Shown: positions 22,770 through 32,886 of the stretch, piece by piece
Layout: the number at the start of each line of letters is the position of its first letter
Numbering within the stretch: the first letter of the stretch is position 1
NCBI GenBank assembly: GCA_028564705.1
Contig: JAPXFQ010001664.1
Location: forward strand, 620,001 to 684,000
Origin: Apricaphanius iberus
Taxonomy: Eukaryota > Chordata > Actinopteri > Cyprinodontiformes > Aphaniidae
Direction of reading: 5' to 3'
Length of the DNA: 64,000 bases
Notes under the pieces: generated by a model
The model's input: only the letters and a program-made list of their open reading frames with translations
Told to the model about the DNA's origin: nothing
Databases searched by the model: none
Program-made: the position numbers and the translations under genes

Positions 22770-22829
22770 TTCAGAGTGGCCTTTTATGTGGCTAGTCTAC
22801 AGGATAAATGTGCAATAATAATTCTGCCT

Positions 22830-23708
22830 AGGCAAGGTAAGGCAAGGCAATTTTATTTGTATAGCACACTTTCAACACAAGGCAATTCAAGGTGCTTTAC
22901 ATGATTAAAATTAGAACACAGAAAAGAGAGCATAAATCACTTTGAAGATTAAAATACAAGAGAGCATTTACATTAAAACAATAACTAAGACAATAATTTG
23001 TATGAACATTAAAAACAAGCAAGTAAAAGCAATAATAAGATCAGTTACTCATAAGCAAGTCTAAATATGTAAGTTTTCCTTTTAGACTTAAAAAAGTTCA
23101 GTGTCTCTGCAGCTTTGCATTATTCCTGTAGTTTGTTCCTTATGTGAGGAGCATAGAAACTAAAAGCTGCTTCTCCATGTTTGGTTGTGGTTCTAGGGAC
23201 GATCAGTAAACTAGAGCTGGAGGACCTGAGTGATCTGGATGGTTTGTACTGTGATAGCAGATCTCTAATGTACTCTGGTGCTAAACCATTCAATGATTTA
23301 TAGACTAATAAAAGCACTTTGAAGTCTATTCTCTGAGCTAAAGGGAACCAGTGTAAGGATTTGAGAACTGGGGTTCTATTTTTTTGGTTCTAGTGAGAAC
23401 ACGAGAAGCAGTGTTCTGGATCAGCTAGAGCTGTTTGATTGATTTTTTAGGTAGACCTGTGAAGATACTGTTACTGTATTCAAGGCGGCTAAAGATAAAT
23501 GCATCTACTTGTGTCATTCAGTCCTTTAATCCTAGAAATGTTCCTCAGGTGATAGAAAGATGACCTTGTTTTTGCCTTAATGTGAGCCTGGAGGTTCAGG
23601 CCTGAATCCATTATTACACCTAGATTTCTGGCCTGGTTGGTGGTTTCCAGTTGGGCCTGTTTAAGCTGATTACTGATATGTAGTCGATCTTTTTTCGGTC
23701 CAAAGATA
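22830..23708 (-). mobile_element. L2-type LINE fragment nested in the Tc1/mariner element
   Basis: It begins with AAGGCAAGGCAATTTTATTTG (the L2 3' end in reverse) and encodes the C-terminal ORF2 (LLLVYKSLNGLAPEYIRDLL, SRSLRSSSSSLLIVPR, AAFSFYAPHIRNKL at 23120-23317). It then encodes LIFGPKKDRLHISNQLKQ upstream. It is 5' truncated, as usual for LINEs, exactly at the Tc1/mariner inner sequence TAATCAGCATC. Confidence 0.85.
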
Positions 23709-23776
23709 AGTTTAATCAGCATCTTGATATGGCACACCCATGAGATGGGATGGATTATCTCAGCAAAGGAGAAGTG

Positions 23777-24172
23777 CACACTATCACAGCTTCAGACAGA
23801 TTTGTGAACAATATATGAGAGAAGTGCAGGTAGAAAATGTCCCAGATCTTGGGTCAGAAAACAATGGGAGCAAAAAAAATGTTGAGTTTATATTGTTGTT
23901 CACATTTTAACATGTTATCCTGTTATTTTACACAAATAACAAATAAATAGACATATCCTTCCAGTGCTCCCTTTGTGGGAGTCCTCTGCCTTGGGAGCGG
24001 TAGTCATCTTTGGCTGCCTGGGTGCTCTCCAGGTAGTGCTTGGGTGTAGGCGGGGGTCCCGGTCTCCCCACCTTTGGGCACCCTGGGTCAGAGGCTCGGG
24101 TGTTGCTGTTGGGCTGCTGCTGCCGGTGCAGATGGCTCCCTTGATGACGTTTTCCCTTGCTAACCTAGCCTA
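23777..24172. repeat. GC-rich unidentified unit, right part
   Basis: After an A+T-rich spacer (23777-23950), text of the same style as 19261-20637 resumes at 23955-24172 (GGGTGCTCTCCAGGTAGTGC, GGGCACCCTGGGTCAGAGGC). It is cut by an L2 tail at about 24173. Confidence 0.4.
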
Positions 24173-24427
24173 GTTTTTCCTCTCCACTGTCGCTACATGC
24201 TTGCTCAGTATGAGAATTGGCTGAGGAATTGCTGTGGTTGGAGTCTGCATGATACGGGCACAACCACAAGTCCATGACTCTAGGCAATCTGCTGGGATTC
24301 CTTACATAAAAACTTAACTTATTGGAATGTTTGAATAATTGTATTGAGATGACTTTTGTCGTAAAGTGCCTTGAGATGACATTTTTTGTGAATTGGCGCT
24401 ATATAAATAAAAGAGAATTGAATTGAA
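24173..24427 (+). mobile_element. L2-type LINE 3' UTR fragment
   Basis: It starts at TTTTTCCTCTCCACTGTCGC and runs to the terminal GGCGCTATATAAATAAAAG plus GAATT repeats, matching 15830-16087 nearly base for base with small gaps. Confidence 0.9.
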
Positions 24428-24534
24428 TCTGTACTCCGCCCAGTGTCTATTTTATTGGCTATTTTAATGTTGAGTTAATGTTGATCCGGAGTACGTCTGC
24501 ACATGGGGATAGGAATGGGTGTGTGTAAATTTGT

Positions 24535-26090
24535 TCATTTGGAGAGCATAGATTGTAAATACAATGGACAAACCCTCGGGTGACGTCGCCCATAGGTTTC
24601 TGAGGAGCAGAAAATGAAGCCAACTGGGAGGGTCCCACCACCGCCATTTTGTCCGCGTCACTCGCCTCGTCACTGTCAGAAAATCCAAAAATGGGCAAAG
24701 AGGTGGAGCTGAGAGTAGCGCTGTGAGGCTGGTGGCAGAGGCTTGACGATCAGAGTTGACATAGTTACAAGCTAGTCAGAAGCTAGTCCGGAGCTAAGTA
24801 AGGCTAACGTAGGCTGCAGCCCATTTCAGCCAGAAGACCGCAGTTGACTCTTACCCCATTTTTCCACTAGGGTTGCTTCAGACCCATAAACATCTCGAGT
24901 GGGGAACACATATCGATATAACAAGACCCGAATGGGTTGGGTCACTATTAGGGATGCAACGATACCACTTTTTTCAAAACCGATACCATACCGATACTTG
25001 GATCAGAGTATTTACCTTTACTGAGTACCAATGCCGATACTTCTATCACACAAAAAGTGCTATCAATTGGAAGTCAGGTTTCATTTTCTTTTCTGCTTAT
25101 TACAATAAATGATAGTGAATTAGATAAAACATAAAATATTAATAAATGACCACAGAACTTACATTTAAAAGTTCTCTGTTAAATTATTGTGGCATTTCCA
25201 CATCTGAAGTATTGGTTCAAGGTATTGGTTAATGTTAGCCGATACCGATACCAGTACATTAGGCAATATCGGGGCCGATACCCAATACCAGTATTCATTA
25301 TCACCTAAAATGGTTGTATATCCATCGGTGGAGGGTAAGGACTTAGCTTAACAACAACCTCCAGCAAAAAGCAGTCACAAATTCATTCTTGACAACTCAG
25401 ATCCTCTCAAAAGTTAAAAGACTTTTGATTCACCTCACATCTCTCAGACATCCATTAATTCTACTGATATAACCAGCGACCATTCAGTCTGTCTGGTGTC
25501 CGACTCTGTATGTAGTCTTCCAGCCTGATCTAGTAGACTCACGCTCTCTGACACCGCGACTTCTTAGCACTGCCGACTTTGTTGCTCTGCTGCTACCCGA
25601 CCGGTTGCCTGCTCCAACTCGCGTGTAGAAAGACATAAAAGCTCAGACCGGAGCTCCATTCCTCTTGGCGACCTGACAGAAATTATCCCCCCACTGCTGG
25701 CTAAACATCAGCCCATATAAAGCCTCCCCCCACAGAGATTTCTTGGACTGTTACTGTAATCACAGCAACCCATCTTTGTCCAATAAGTGCACAATTAACA
25801 TCCAAAACCTAACAAAAAACTGCAGAGGCAATTGATAGTGGAGTTCAGAAACACGAAATGGCCGAAGTCTTAAGGTTAGTCCCAGGCTGTGAAGGCCATC
25901 CCCGAGCAAGCAGGGGGGACAAGCAGACTACGGTGCAAGCTATCAGCTACCGTAAAGCCCCCATTAGCCACCAGGGTTAGCCTAGACAGACCTGTCAATT
26001 AAAAGGACACACCCCTAATATATATTAATTTCATGATTAAATTAAAAAGTAATAGGTGGAGTTAGAAAAAAATTCCCCCCCTCAAAGTTC
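24535..26090. repeat. Composite of non-autonomous DNA repeats
   Basis: The outer parts (GGGTGACGTCGCCCATAGG at about 24578; CCTGTCAATTAAAAGGACAC at about 25990) resemble two ends of a common fish repeat. Inside, 24853-25700 resembles the family at 47356-49270: both have a CCACTAGG-type beginning and the words CTCTTGGCGACCTGACA. Nested in that is a CCGATACC-rich element at about 24950-25310 (GGGATGCAACGATACCAC). Boundaries are approximate and families unnamed. Confidence 0.5.
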
Positions 26091-28590
26091 TCATAACAGT
26101 AAACCTGAACTATCTAACCTAAAATGTTTTTTTTGTTTTTTTTTTACCAGGCTGTAAACATGTTTATTTTTGCTGTAAAGTTGGCTTTTTTAGAAGGGAG
26201 ACAATGGGAAATCGCTTTTTGTTTGTTTCTTTCAATAGAGGTCTCAGAAAATGTCCTATATGCACTTAATTTGTACCTTTTTTTCAGGAGAATCTTAACT
26301 TTCTGTATCTGTAAAGAAGTTGCCATTAATATGTTTAATATGATCAAAGCAGTGTAAAAAACAAAAGGCGGATTTGATTTTTATTCAGATATTTATGTAT
26401 AAAGAATTTAAATGTATATTGGGACAAACATTTTGAAGATGCAGAAATGAAAATTAATATGTATTCAACCTTGGACTGAAATGTTTATATGTAAAACTTT
26501 CAGTGTCCCTGTTACATGTGATTGGTTCTGTAACTGTTCAGGCATTTTTTTAGCTGCTGTGTTGCACTCCTTGTGCATCCAGGAGTGTTTGTTTGTTTGT
26601 TTGTTTGTTTTTTCTGGGGCAATGTTTGAACGCAAGAGCTTCATTACTTCTTCATCAAAAAAGTTTTCAAAGATATCACCTGGTGTCAGTGATGGTGGTG
26701 AGAGAAAGATGATAGCCAGGGGTTTGTTTGGCCATTAATTTTGGCGCTCGAGGTTTGAAATCTAGGCTCAGGCCAGTTTAAGGTATGAAGCCTCTCCAGC
26801 AGCATCAGCAGTATTCAAAATAATCCACTGCAAGTGACGATGGGTGGCCCCCTTATCAGAAGTATACATATATCAGATTATATAAAATTTATCCAAAATC
26901 AATCCTTGTGTTTTCACAAAATATGTTTAACAATAAGGACACAAGATAAAAGTAAAATAAAGTAATGAGAGATAAAGTCATTCAAAAAAATGCATGGTAG
27001 TATTAGTATTAGCAGTATTACTCCTATTAGTGTGATGTGCACTTAATCTATACCAATGTTTGTGTGGTGAAACCAATATACTTATTGGAGCTGTGATGGC
27101 AACTGGTCTTCATCCACATCTGAATCCTGTTCCACGGATCTACATGGAAGTTTCCATTCCTGGAAGTAGTATTAATATCAGGAGTAAATAATAACAAAAA
27201 AATATTTTGTCTCTATCTGGAGCCTCTTCGATAAATCTACATGGACGTTTTCCATGTGAGCCTACGACACTTTATTTCTGATATTTAGTTTGTGGTAATG
27301 CCTCCAAGCAGGAAAACGGTGAAAAGTTAGGCTATTTTCCACCTTTTTCCTTGGTGATTATGAGTTGTGCTGTTGTACCCCAACAACAGAAGAACTACTG
27401 AATAATACCAATAGTAGATCCAAAGAATAATAGATTGAGTTAAACCGCTAGACGTAGAGTGAATAGGTCTGTAAACAGCACACTGTTGTAAGAATGCTAC
27501 CGAAATGGTGGACGCCTCTGGTGATGATGACACAAGCCCTATTGTTCAAGTTTTTCAAGTTTCAAGTTTACTGTCAAATATCTATAGCCTACATGTTCCT
27601 CATACAGCGCGAATGAAATTACAGTCTTATCTCAAACTCTCGGTGCAATATAGAGGTATATAAAAGGATGCAAAATGTTTTTTTCTTCTCTCAGATAAAA
27701 TAAGCAAAAAACAGTACAATCAATTAAGTATACATACAGCAGTATATTAATACTCTGGGAATTAATGATAGCAGTTACAGCTCAGTGATGCCAATCGCTT
27801 TACTTTTGCCATTCCCATGTGAAACTAATACAACACACTTATATTTTGAGTATTGATTTCAATTTTGGAAGGATATTTATAATTGGATGTTGACTGATCA
27901 TTTAAATACCCCGGCTTTGATGTGTAGCAGTAGTAAATTTGGCCTAAATTGTGAGTTTAAAAAAAATTGAAAACACAAATGCAATTTTTTGACGGTCAAT
28001 TCTAACCATGGCATTTATAACTTAATTTTATAATTATCAGTTTCTTTTGTTGAGCTCTTAAAATATGTTTGAAACAAAGAATGATGTTCTTTTCTGTAAT
28101 GGTGGGTGCTGTTTGGTTCCTCACAGCTCACAGAGTAATAGGACCGCTGTATTGTAATATAGCTTTCATATCTGTCTCAGAACAAAGACGTCAATGTGCC
28201 TGCTTTCTACAAACACAATACCGTATTACTTCGTATTGTTGCGCCATTAAAAACTCGCTAGGTTTACCGCAATACTGCGCTTGATACTACGTTTAATTAA
28301 AATCCGAAAAAATATATTTATTTTTACTTTGCTGGTGGAAAAAGGTTAGTCTGCAATATTTTTATTTATTTTTTGGGTTGCAAGCAAATAAATGATAAAT
28401 AGGCTACTATCTATAATCGGATGTAGGCCTAATCTATTTAGGAAAATTCTTAAATATTAATATTATTTTTATACGACAATATATCAAAGTAAAGTGTTCT
28501 ACTAAGCTATTTTATTATTTGGTAATAGAAAACCTGTAAAGGCTACCAGAGTACCGACCCCCACCTCCAAAAACAAAATTTTTCATATTT
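26091..28590. other. Gene-free A+T-rich stretch
   Basis: No exon with splice context or recognisable protein is seen. It holds a (GTTT)n run at 26586-26610, a repeat-like TTCAAGTTT duplication at about 27545-27570, and several chance open segments (for example 26124-26357). This DNA precedes the mthfr promoter, where other vertebrates usually have clcn6 nearby, but no chloride-channel exon is visible. Confidence 0.55.
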
Positions 28591-28619
28591 CCGACGGGCA
28601 CTGAAGGAGGCAAAAGTTT

Positions 28620-28927
28620 CCCACGTTGTCCCAACAAGTTGGTAGAAGGCAGGAGAGAGCTTGTTAGCTAGATTTCAAGTCCAAATCCTTCTGGAAGCCG
28701 GATTTGTTCCGCAGCAGCTACGGTCGCCCGGTGGTCGTAGTTCAGCCTTATCGGGTCTACCAGAGGACATACTTAGTGCAGCACCCAGCTAGCATCCGGC
28801 TGGAAACATTTCCTGCAGGCTGCAGCTGCTACAGCCCCGAATGCATGTGCTCCTACCGGGGAGATAAGTGCCCGTGTGGATCCATCGATTTTGGAGCCGC
28901 TCCTTGAACCCTGAAAGGCCGGAGCAG
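28620..28927 (+). other. mthfr: Probable non-coding exon 1 and promoter-proximal region of mthfr
   Basis: A CpG-containing stretch ends at a strong donor, GGAGCAG/GTAAGAAG (28928). The next acceptor in a suitable place is that of the mthfr start-codon exon, so this is the best candidate for exon 1; the 5' edge is a guess. The exon has a 67-codon open frame at 28704-28907 with a cysteine-rich C-terminus, which lacks an ATG start (it opens after TAG). It also has short upstream ATGs, including an 8-codon open frame at 28841-28867. This is inference from splice signals; transcript data are not available here. Confidence 0.5.
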
Positions 28928-29509
28928 GTAAGAAGTCTGCTGCGGCTGTTAGGAGGGTTTAGCCATGCTTCCGTGTCACATGCAAGCTCGGAAATATTGT
29001 GAACATTTGAAATGAACGGTTCATTATGAAAACTGCTGCAGGGGGACATGCAGTCAATAGGATCAGGTGTTTTTGGCAGCTGACCCCCAACGATCAGCTT
29101 TTAGGGACAACTTTCGACCTGACCACATAATCACTGTTCTATTTGTTAACTTTTCATTTTTAATATCACAGAAGGAACAGTTTTAAGTCAGCAGGTTCAG
29201 GTTTTACTGAAGGACTTCTGTTTTTGGATTGGCGCTGAAGAACGATAGTGGATCAGCGAAATATGTGGGATTGCATTTTCATACTGCATTTTTAGTTTGG
29301 TAGTCAGTATTTTCATTGATTATAGTCATAAAAAGATCCAACCTCAGGGAGATCTGAAAATGAATTTTGATGTTAAAATAAAACAGAAACAATTCATTGG
29401 ACCTCTCAATGAATTTGAATTTGGCATTTGCACTAATGTAGAGTTCTTACTTTTTAGTGCCTTTTAAAGGAAACGTCTTTTGACTTCAATCTTCTCAGAA
29501 AGTTAGAAT

Positions 29510-29605
29510 CCATCCATCCATTTTCTGAACCGCTTAGTCCTTCAGCTGTCAGCGGGCGAGAGGCGGGGTACACCCTGGACAGGTCGCCAGTCCATCACAG
29601 AGAAA
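29510..29605 (-). mobile_element. Fish interspersed repeat tail
   Basis: CCATCCATCCATTTTCTGAA, then GAGAGGCGGGGTACACCCTG and CAGGTCGCCAGTCCATCAC. It is the reverse-oriented counterpart of 16335-16455. Confidence 0.6.
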
Positions 29606-29780
29606 GTTAGAATCTGATCTGATATTTGAGTACTAAATTCAGAATTCTAATCTTCTGAGAGACAAGTAATGCTTGTATTTTTCAGTGGAACTATTCCTCT
29701 TCCACAGCGAATAAGGCTCTCCTTGCTGTTTAATAATCTGGGAGTCACTGAGTTTCAAATCAAACTCTAAACATCCAGAT

Positions 29781-29972
29781 CAGTGTTTCCCAACCCTCAC
29801 TATCAAGACACACTGCCCTGCATGTTTTAGATGTTTCCCTGTTTTAATGCACCGGCTTCAGACGGCAAAAGCCTGTAAATCAGCGACCAATTGAAATCAG
29901 GTGTGCTAAAGCATGGAAGCTTGTGAAACACGCAGGACAGTGTATCTTAAGGAGTAGGGTTTTAAACCACTG
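29781..29972. mobile_element. hAT-like MITE, 192 bp
   Basis: Ends CAGTGTTTCCCAACCCT and, inverted, CAGTGGTTTAAAACCCT extend to about 49 bp of imperfect inverted repeat. The flanks ATCCAGAT (29773-29780) and CTCTAGAT (29973-29980) match in 6 of 8 bases, consistent with an aged 8-bp hAT target duplication. Related scraps are at about 33035-33080 and 55670-55875. Confidence 0.7.
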
Positions 29973-30520
29973 CTCTAGATAACCTGATGCGGTGTGTATC
30001 AACTATGGGGACGCACTTCACAACTTTCACAGATTCATCACAGATTTTTTGTTTGATTTTTTTGCTTTAGTAACACCATTTCAGCAGATTTTGTTCCATG
30101 AGTATGAGTATTGCAAGCCTGCAGAGGGATCACAGAATACAGGTTTCTTCAAACCAACTAAAGCCAAGTAAACATTTTAAACCAGGGAACCCAATGCTAG
30201 TCCAAGAGAGCTACCATCAGTTAACTTTAAGGCAAGGCAATTCAAAGTGCTTTATGTGATTTTACATAACTATGTTACATACATTGTAAAGGCATCTCTT
30301 CTTCAATGCACTAAATGAATTATTAGGCCTCTGCAGGGCTTAATGCACACTGATTAGGGAATTCAGGTTTGCTGTTGCATCGAAAAATTGCAGGTTGGTA
30401 CAGGTTGGTAGCTCTGGAGGACTGGACTCTGGTATCTTTGCATTAAACCCTCATGAGGGTGACTACTACCTACCAGTAGGTGGCAGGAGTGGAAGATATT
30501 TGGACAGGCTATGGGGAGCC

Positions 30521-31270
30521 TAACCCCTAAATTCCACTACATCCGCTCCCCCGCAGCAAAACCGATCCCATTGTAATGAAAAAGAACATTTCCACTACTG
30601 CCACCGTGCAGCGCAGGTCGCTGACCGCCGTTTCGCCTTCCGGCAAAAATAGGATTGAATCGATTTTTGCCGGACGCCGGAGCAAGTCTGTAGTCAATCT
30701 ACACAAATTAAAAAGCACCACTCAGGACAGAGAAAATGCAGAACATCTGGTTTTTCAAATAAAATCAGTAAAGACAGACTTATTTTTCTTTTTATGCATA
30801 GCTATAATAATCTCACTTAAATGTACACATATGCTGTCTAAAATAATTGTGTTGGTTTATATATAATTTACAGACAGAATAAAATCAAAACTTATTTCAA
30901 CTTATTTAATTCTGAAATGTCATTTCCAGCAGTAGGTGTGTTGGTCAAGAAGTTCGTCTTCCTATATGACAGAAAACCAGGAGGATAACATGGATGAAGA
31001 GAAGCTCATTCTGTTAGTGGAGATATCTTTACAAAGAATATTAATAAAGAGAAGTAGCTGTTGTTTACTGTTGGTCTTCCAAGTATGAATAGTTTTGATC
31101 TGACTTTTGTATATCTGCCATTCCCGCACATGCGTCTTTGAACACCTCTGGGCTCCTTCAGAGTGGAGCTGAGCGGAGGTGGGGCGCATGCAGTATAAAT
31201 AAACGACAGCAGAGAAACGCTGCGGCGTGCGTGGCGTGGCGGAGCGCATGTATTGGAATTTAGTCCTAAG
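30521..31270. mobile_element. Non-coding element with inverted ends
   Basis: The left end TAACCCCTAAATTCCACTAC and inverted right end TTAGGACTAAATTCCAATAC align over 29 bp with 23 matches. It is about 750 bp long with no coding capacity; superfamily not determined. Confidence 0.6.
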
Positions 31271-31291
31271 TCACGCCCTTCTACTTCTGGT

Positions 31292-31822
31292 CCATGGGTC
31301 CCCTAATGCCCAAAAAAATGAAGTAAATGAGTAAAAGTAAATTAAAGGACCGGGCGGAGCAGCGGAATTTGAAAGCTAACCCAGTTCACATAGCATTCTG
31401 GTGGAGAATAGAGCCGTGTCACAGCGGGACTCATGCTGAAGTATGAAAGGGAAAATACGATGGGCGTGCTAACGTTGTGCACAGCATTGCGCGGAATCAC
31501 ATCCTCTTCATAAATTAGTAGCCGGCTATACTTCATTGAGTACTCGGCTATATAACAGGTGTTGTGGAACAACACCGGCAGCCGGCGTGTGTAGACAGCC
31601 CTGTAGGCGACTTCTGATTTGTAGGCATTTTAAATGCCAGTTTTTACAATCAAATCCCAAATCACTTGACAAACACAGTCGAAACATACATCGTTAGTTA
31701 TCATTTAGATCCAAGTGCAACATATGTGTGATTCAGGACGTAAGACAAAGCGGACCAAAAAATAACTTTTAACGCTCCATTGAGTTCCATTCATTATTTT
31801 TTTTCGGTTTGGGGACCCATGG
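31292..31822 (-). mobile_element. MITE copy A of a family also present in intron 2
   Basis: Both ends read CCATGGGTCCCC outward-in. The right 200 bp, read in reverse, match the left 200 bp of the element at 33101-33632 closely (shared words AACTCAATGGAGCG, AAAAGTTATTTTTTGGTCC, CACACATATGTT). The two copies lie in opposite orientation on either side of the start-codon exon. Confidence 0.7.
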
Positions 31823-32638
31823 GCCGACCGGAAGGGGAGGAGACTTAGGCTCCCCACATTAAAGTGCACCTGTGTGGGGTCAAAAAAGGATCAGCTGAGC
31901 GTAAACTGGAAAAACAAAGTTTGTACTCGAAAAATACATCGTACGTTTGAAAAAAAAGTCAGTTCAAAAAAACACAGCTTGATTTAAATAAAAAAAATTC
32001 TTAACCTATAACCGCAAATAAACCAAAAAATTCCTAAAATGAAAATTAAGCTGAAGCTTTGGCAGATGTCTAAAACACTAGCGGATCGTGGTTTTTTAGA
32101 TAATGTTGACGTTGGGCGACATCACTACTGTGAGAAGCTCTGATTGGTTGACGTGCTGCATTAAGAGCGTCAAAAGTTCAGCTAGCTAAACTTCTGACCT
32201 GCAGGCTTTTGTTGCGTTGAAGCTTGAAACGCAGGAAAAGCTTGAAAAGTTGACACGGCCAACGCACACAAAGTGCCACAGAGACTCAGACGCTCCTCTG
32301 ACGGATTTCTGACAGACTTCACATGTAATCTCGCCGCTCTTGAAGTTGATGTTTGGGTTGGTGTGAATGTACCATTATGAACATGGCTGAGTATTCTCGA
32401 AGTATATAAGTATAGATTTCTTCTTTAGTTTAGTATAGAGCTGGGCCGGGGTGTTTTTTTTTTTTGTTTTTTGTTTTTTTACGAAGCTAAAATTTGGTCA
32501 AACGAAAAGCAGGTATTACTTTAAAAATCACCACAGCAATAATTTTAATAAATGAATAAAGTAAAGTAAGGCAAAGAACATTTTTATACAGTCTCAAAAA
32601 TTCTGAATTTGTTTTGTTTTCCAGCTTAATTTTCCATC

Positions 32639-32886
32639 ATGGTGAACCAAGTCCAGCGAGTAGACGGCTGCTGGCAGTCATGTAGAGGCGACTCAAGTGG
32701 AGCCAGCAACAGCAGCGGGGAGAGCTCCAAGGAGAGCTCTCGATGCTCCACGCCAGTGCTCGACGCAGATCGCTCTGACCGGCTGCGGGAAAGGATGAGG
32801 AAGAGGATTGATTCCGGAGACCCTTGGTTCTCTCTGGAGTTCTTCCCTCCACGCACGGCCAGCGGAGCTGTCAACCTGATCTCTAG
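32639..32886 (+). CDS. mthfr: mthfr coding exon 1 (residues 1-82)
   Basis: The acceptor TTTTCCAG ends at 32624, leaving 14 bp of 5' UTR, and the donor is TCTAG/GTACAG. It encodes the serine-rich regulatory N-terminus and the first strand of the barrel with the catalytic Glu. Confidence 0.97.

Larger units (their letters stand above)
20663..23776 (-). mobile_element. Tc1/mariner transposon with 64-bp terminal inverted repeats and three nested insertions
   Basis: Terminal repeats at 20663-20726 and 23713-23776 match in 61 of 64 positions (outer bases CACTTCTCCTTTGCTGAGAT). A second inverted pair, GGCCACTCTGAAATGTT (from about 21148) and its complement near 22766, lies further in. Inside are two MITEs (20758-21127 and 21212-21902), an L2 fragment (22830-23708) and a broken transposase. 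Removing the insertions leaves about 1.2 kb, consistent with a normal Tc1/mariner carrying an internal deletion. A TA target duplication is not evident. Confidence 0.85.
28928..32624 (+). other. mthfr: mthfr intron 1 with several mobile elements
   Basis: This 3.7-kb intron holds a repeat tail (29510-29605), a hAT-like MITE (29781-29972), an L2 tail scrap near 30236-30290, an inverted-end element (30521-31270) and a MITE (31292-31822). The stretch 31823-32620 shows no recognisable element. Confidence 0.6.

Noticed and set aside
26091..28590. Exons of clcn6, the usual vertebrate neighbour of mthfr
   Set aside because: I searched both strands for chloride-channel signature residues and saw none.
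28704..28907. A small cysteine-rich protein gene
   Set aside because: It opens after a stop with no ATG until near its end, and it lies in the probable untranslated exon 1 of mthfr.
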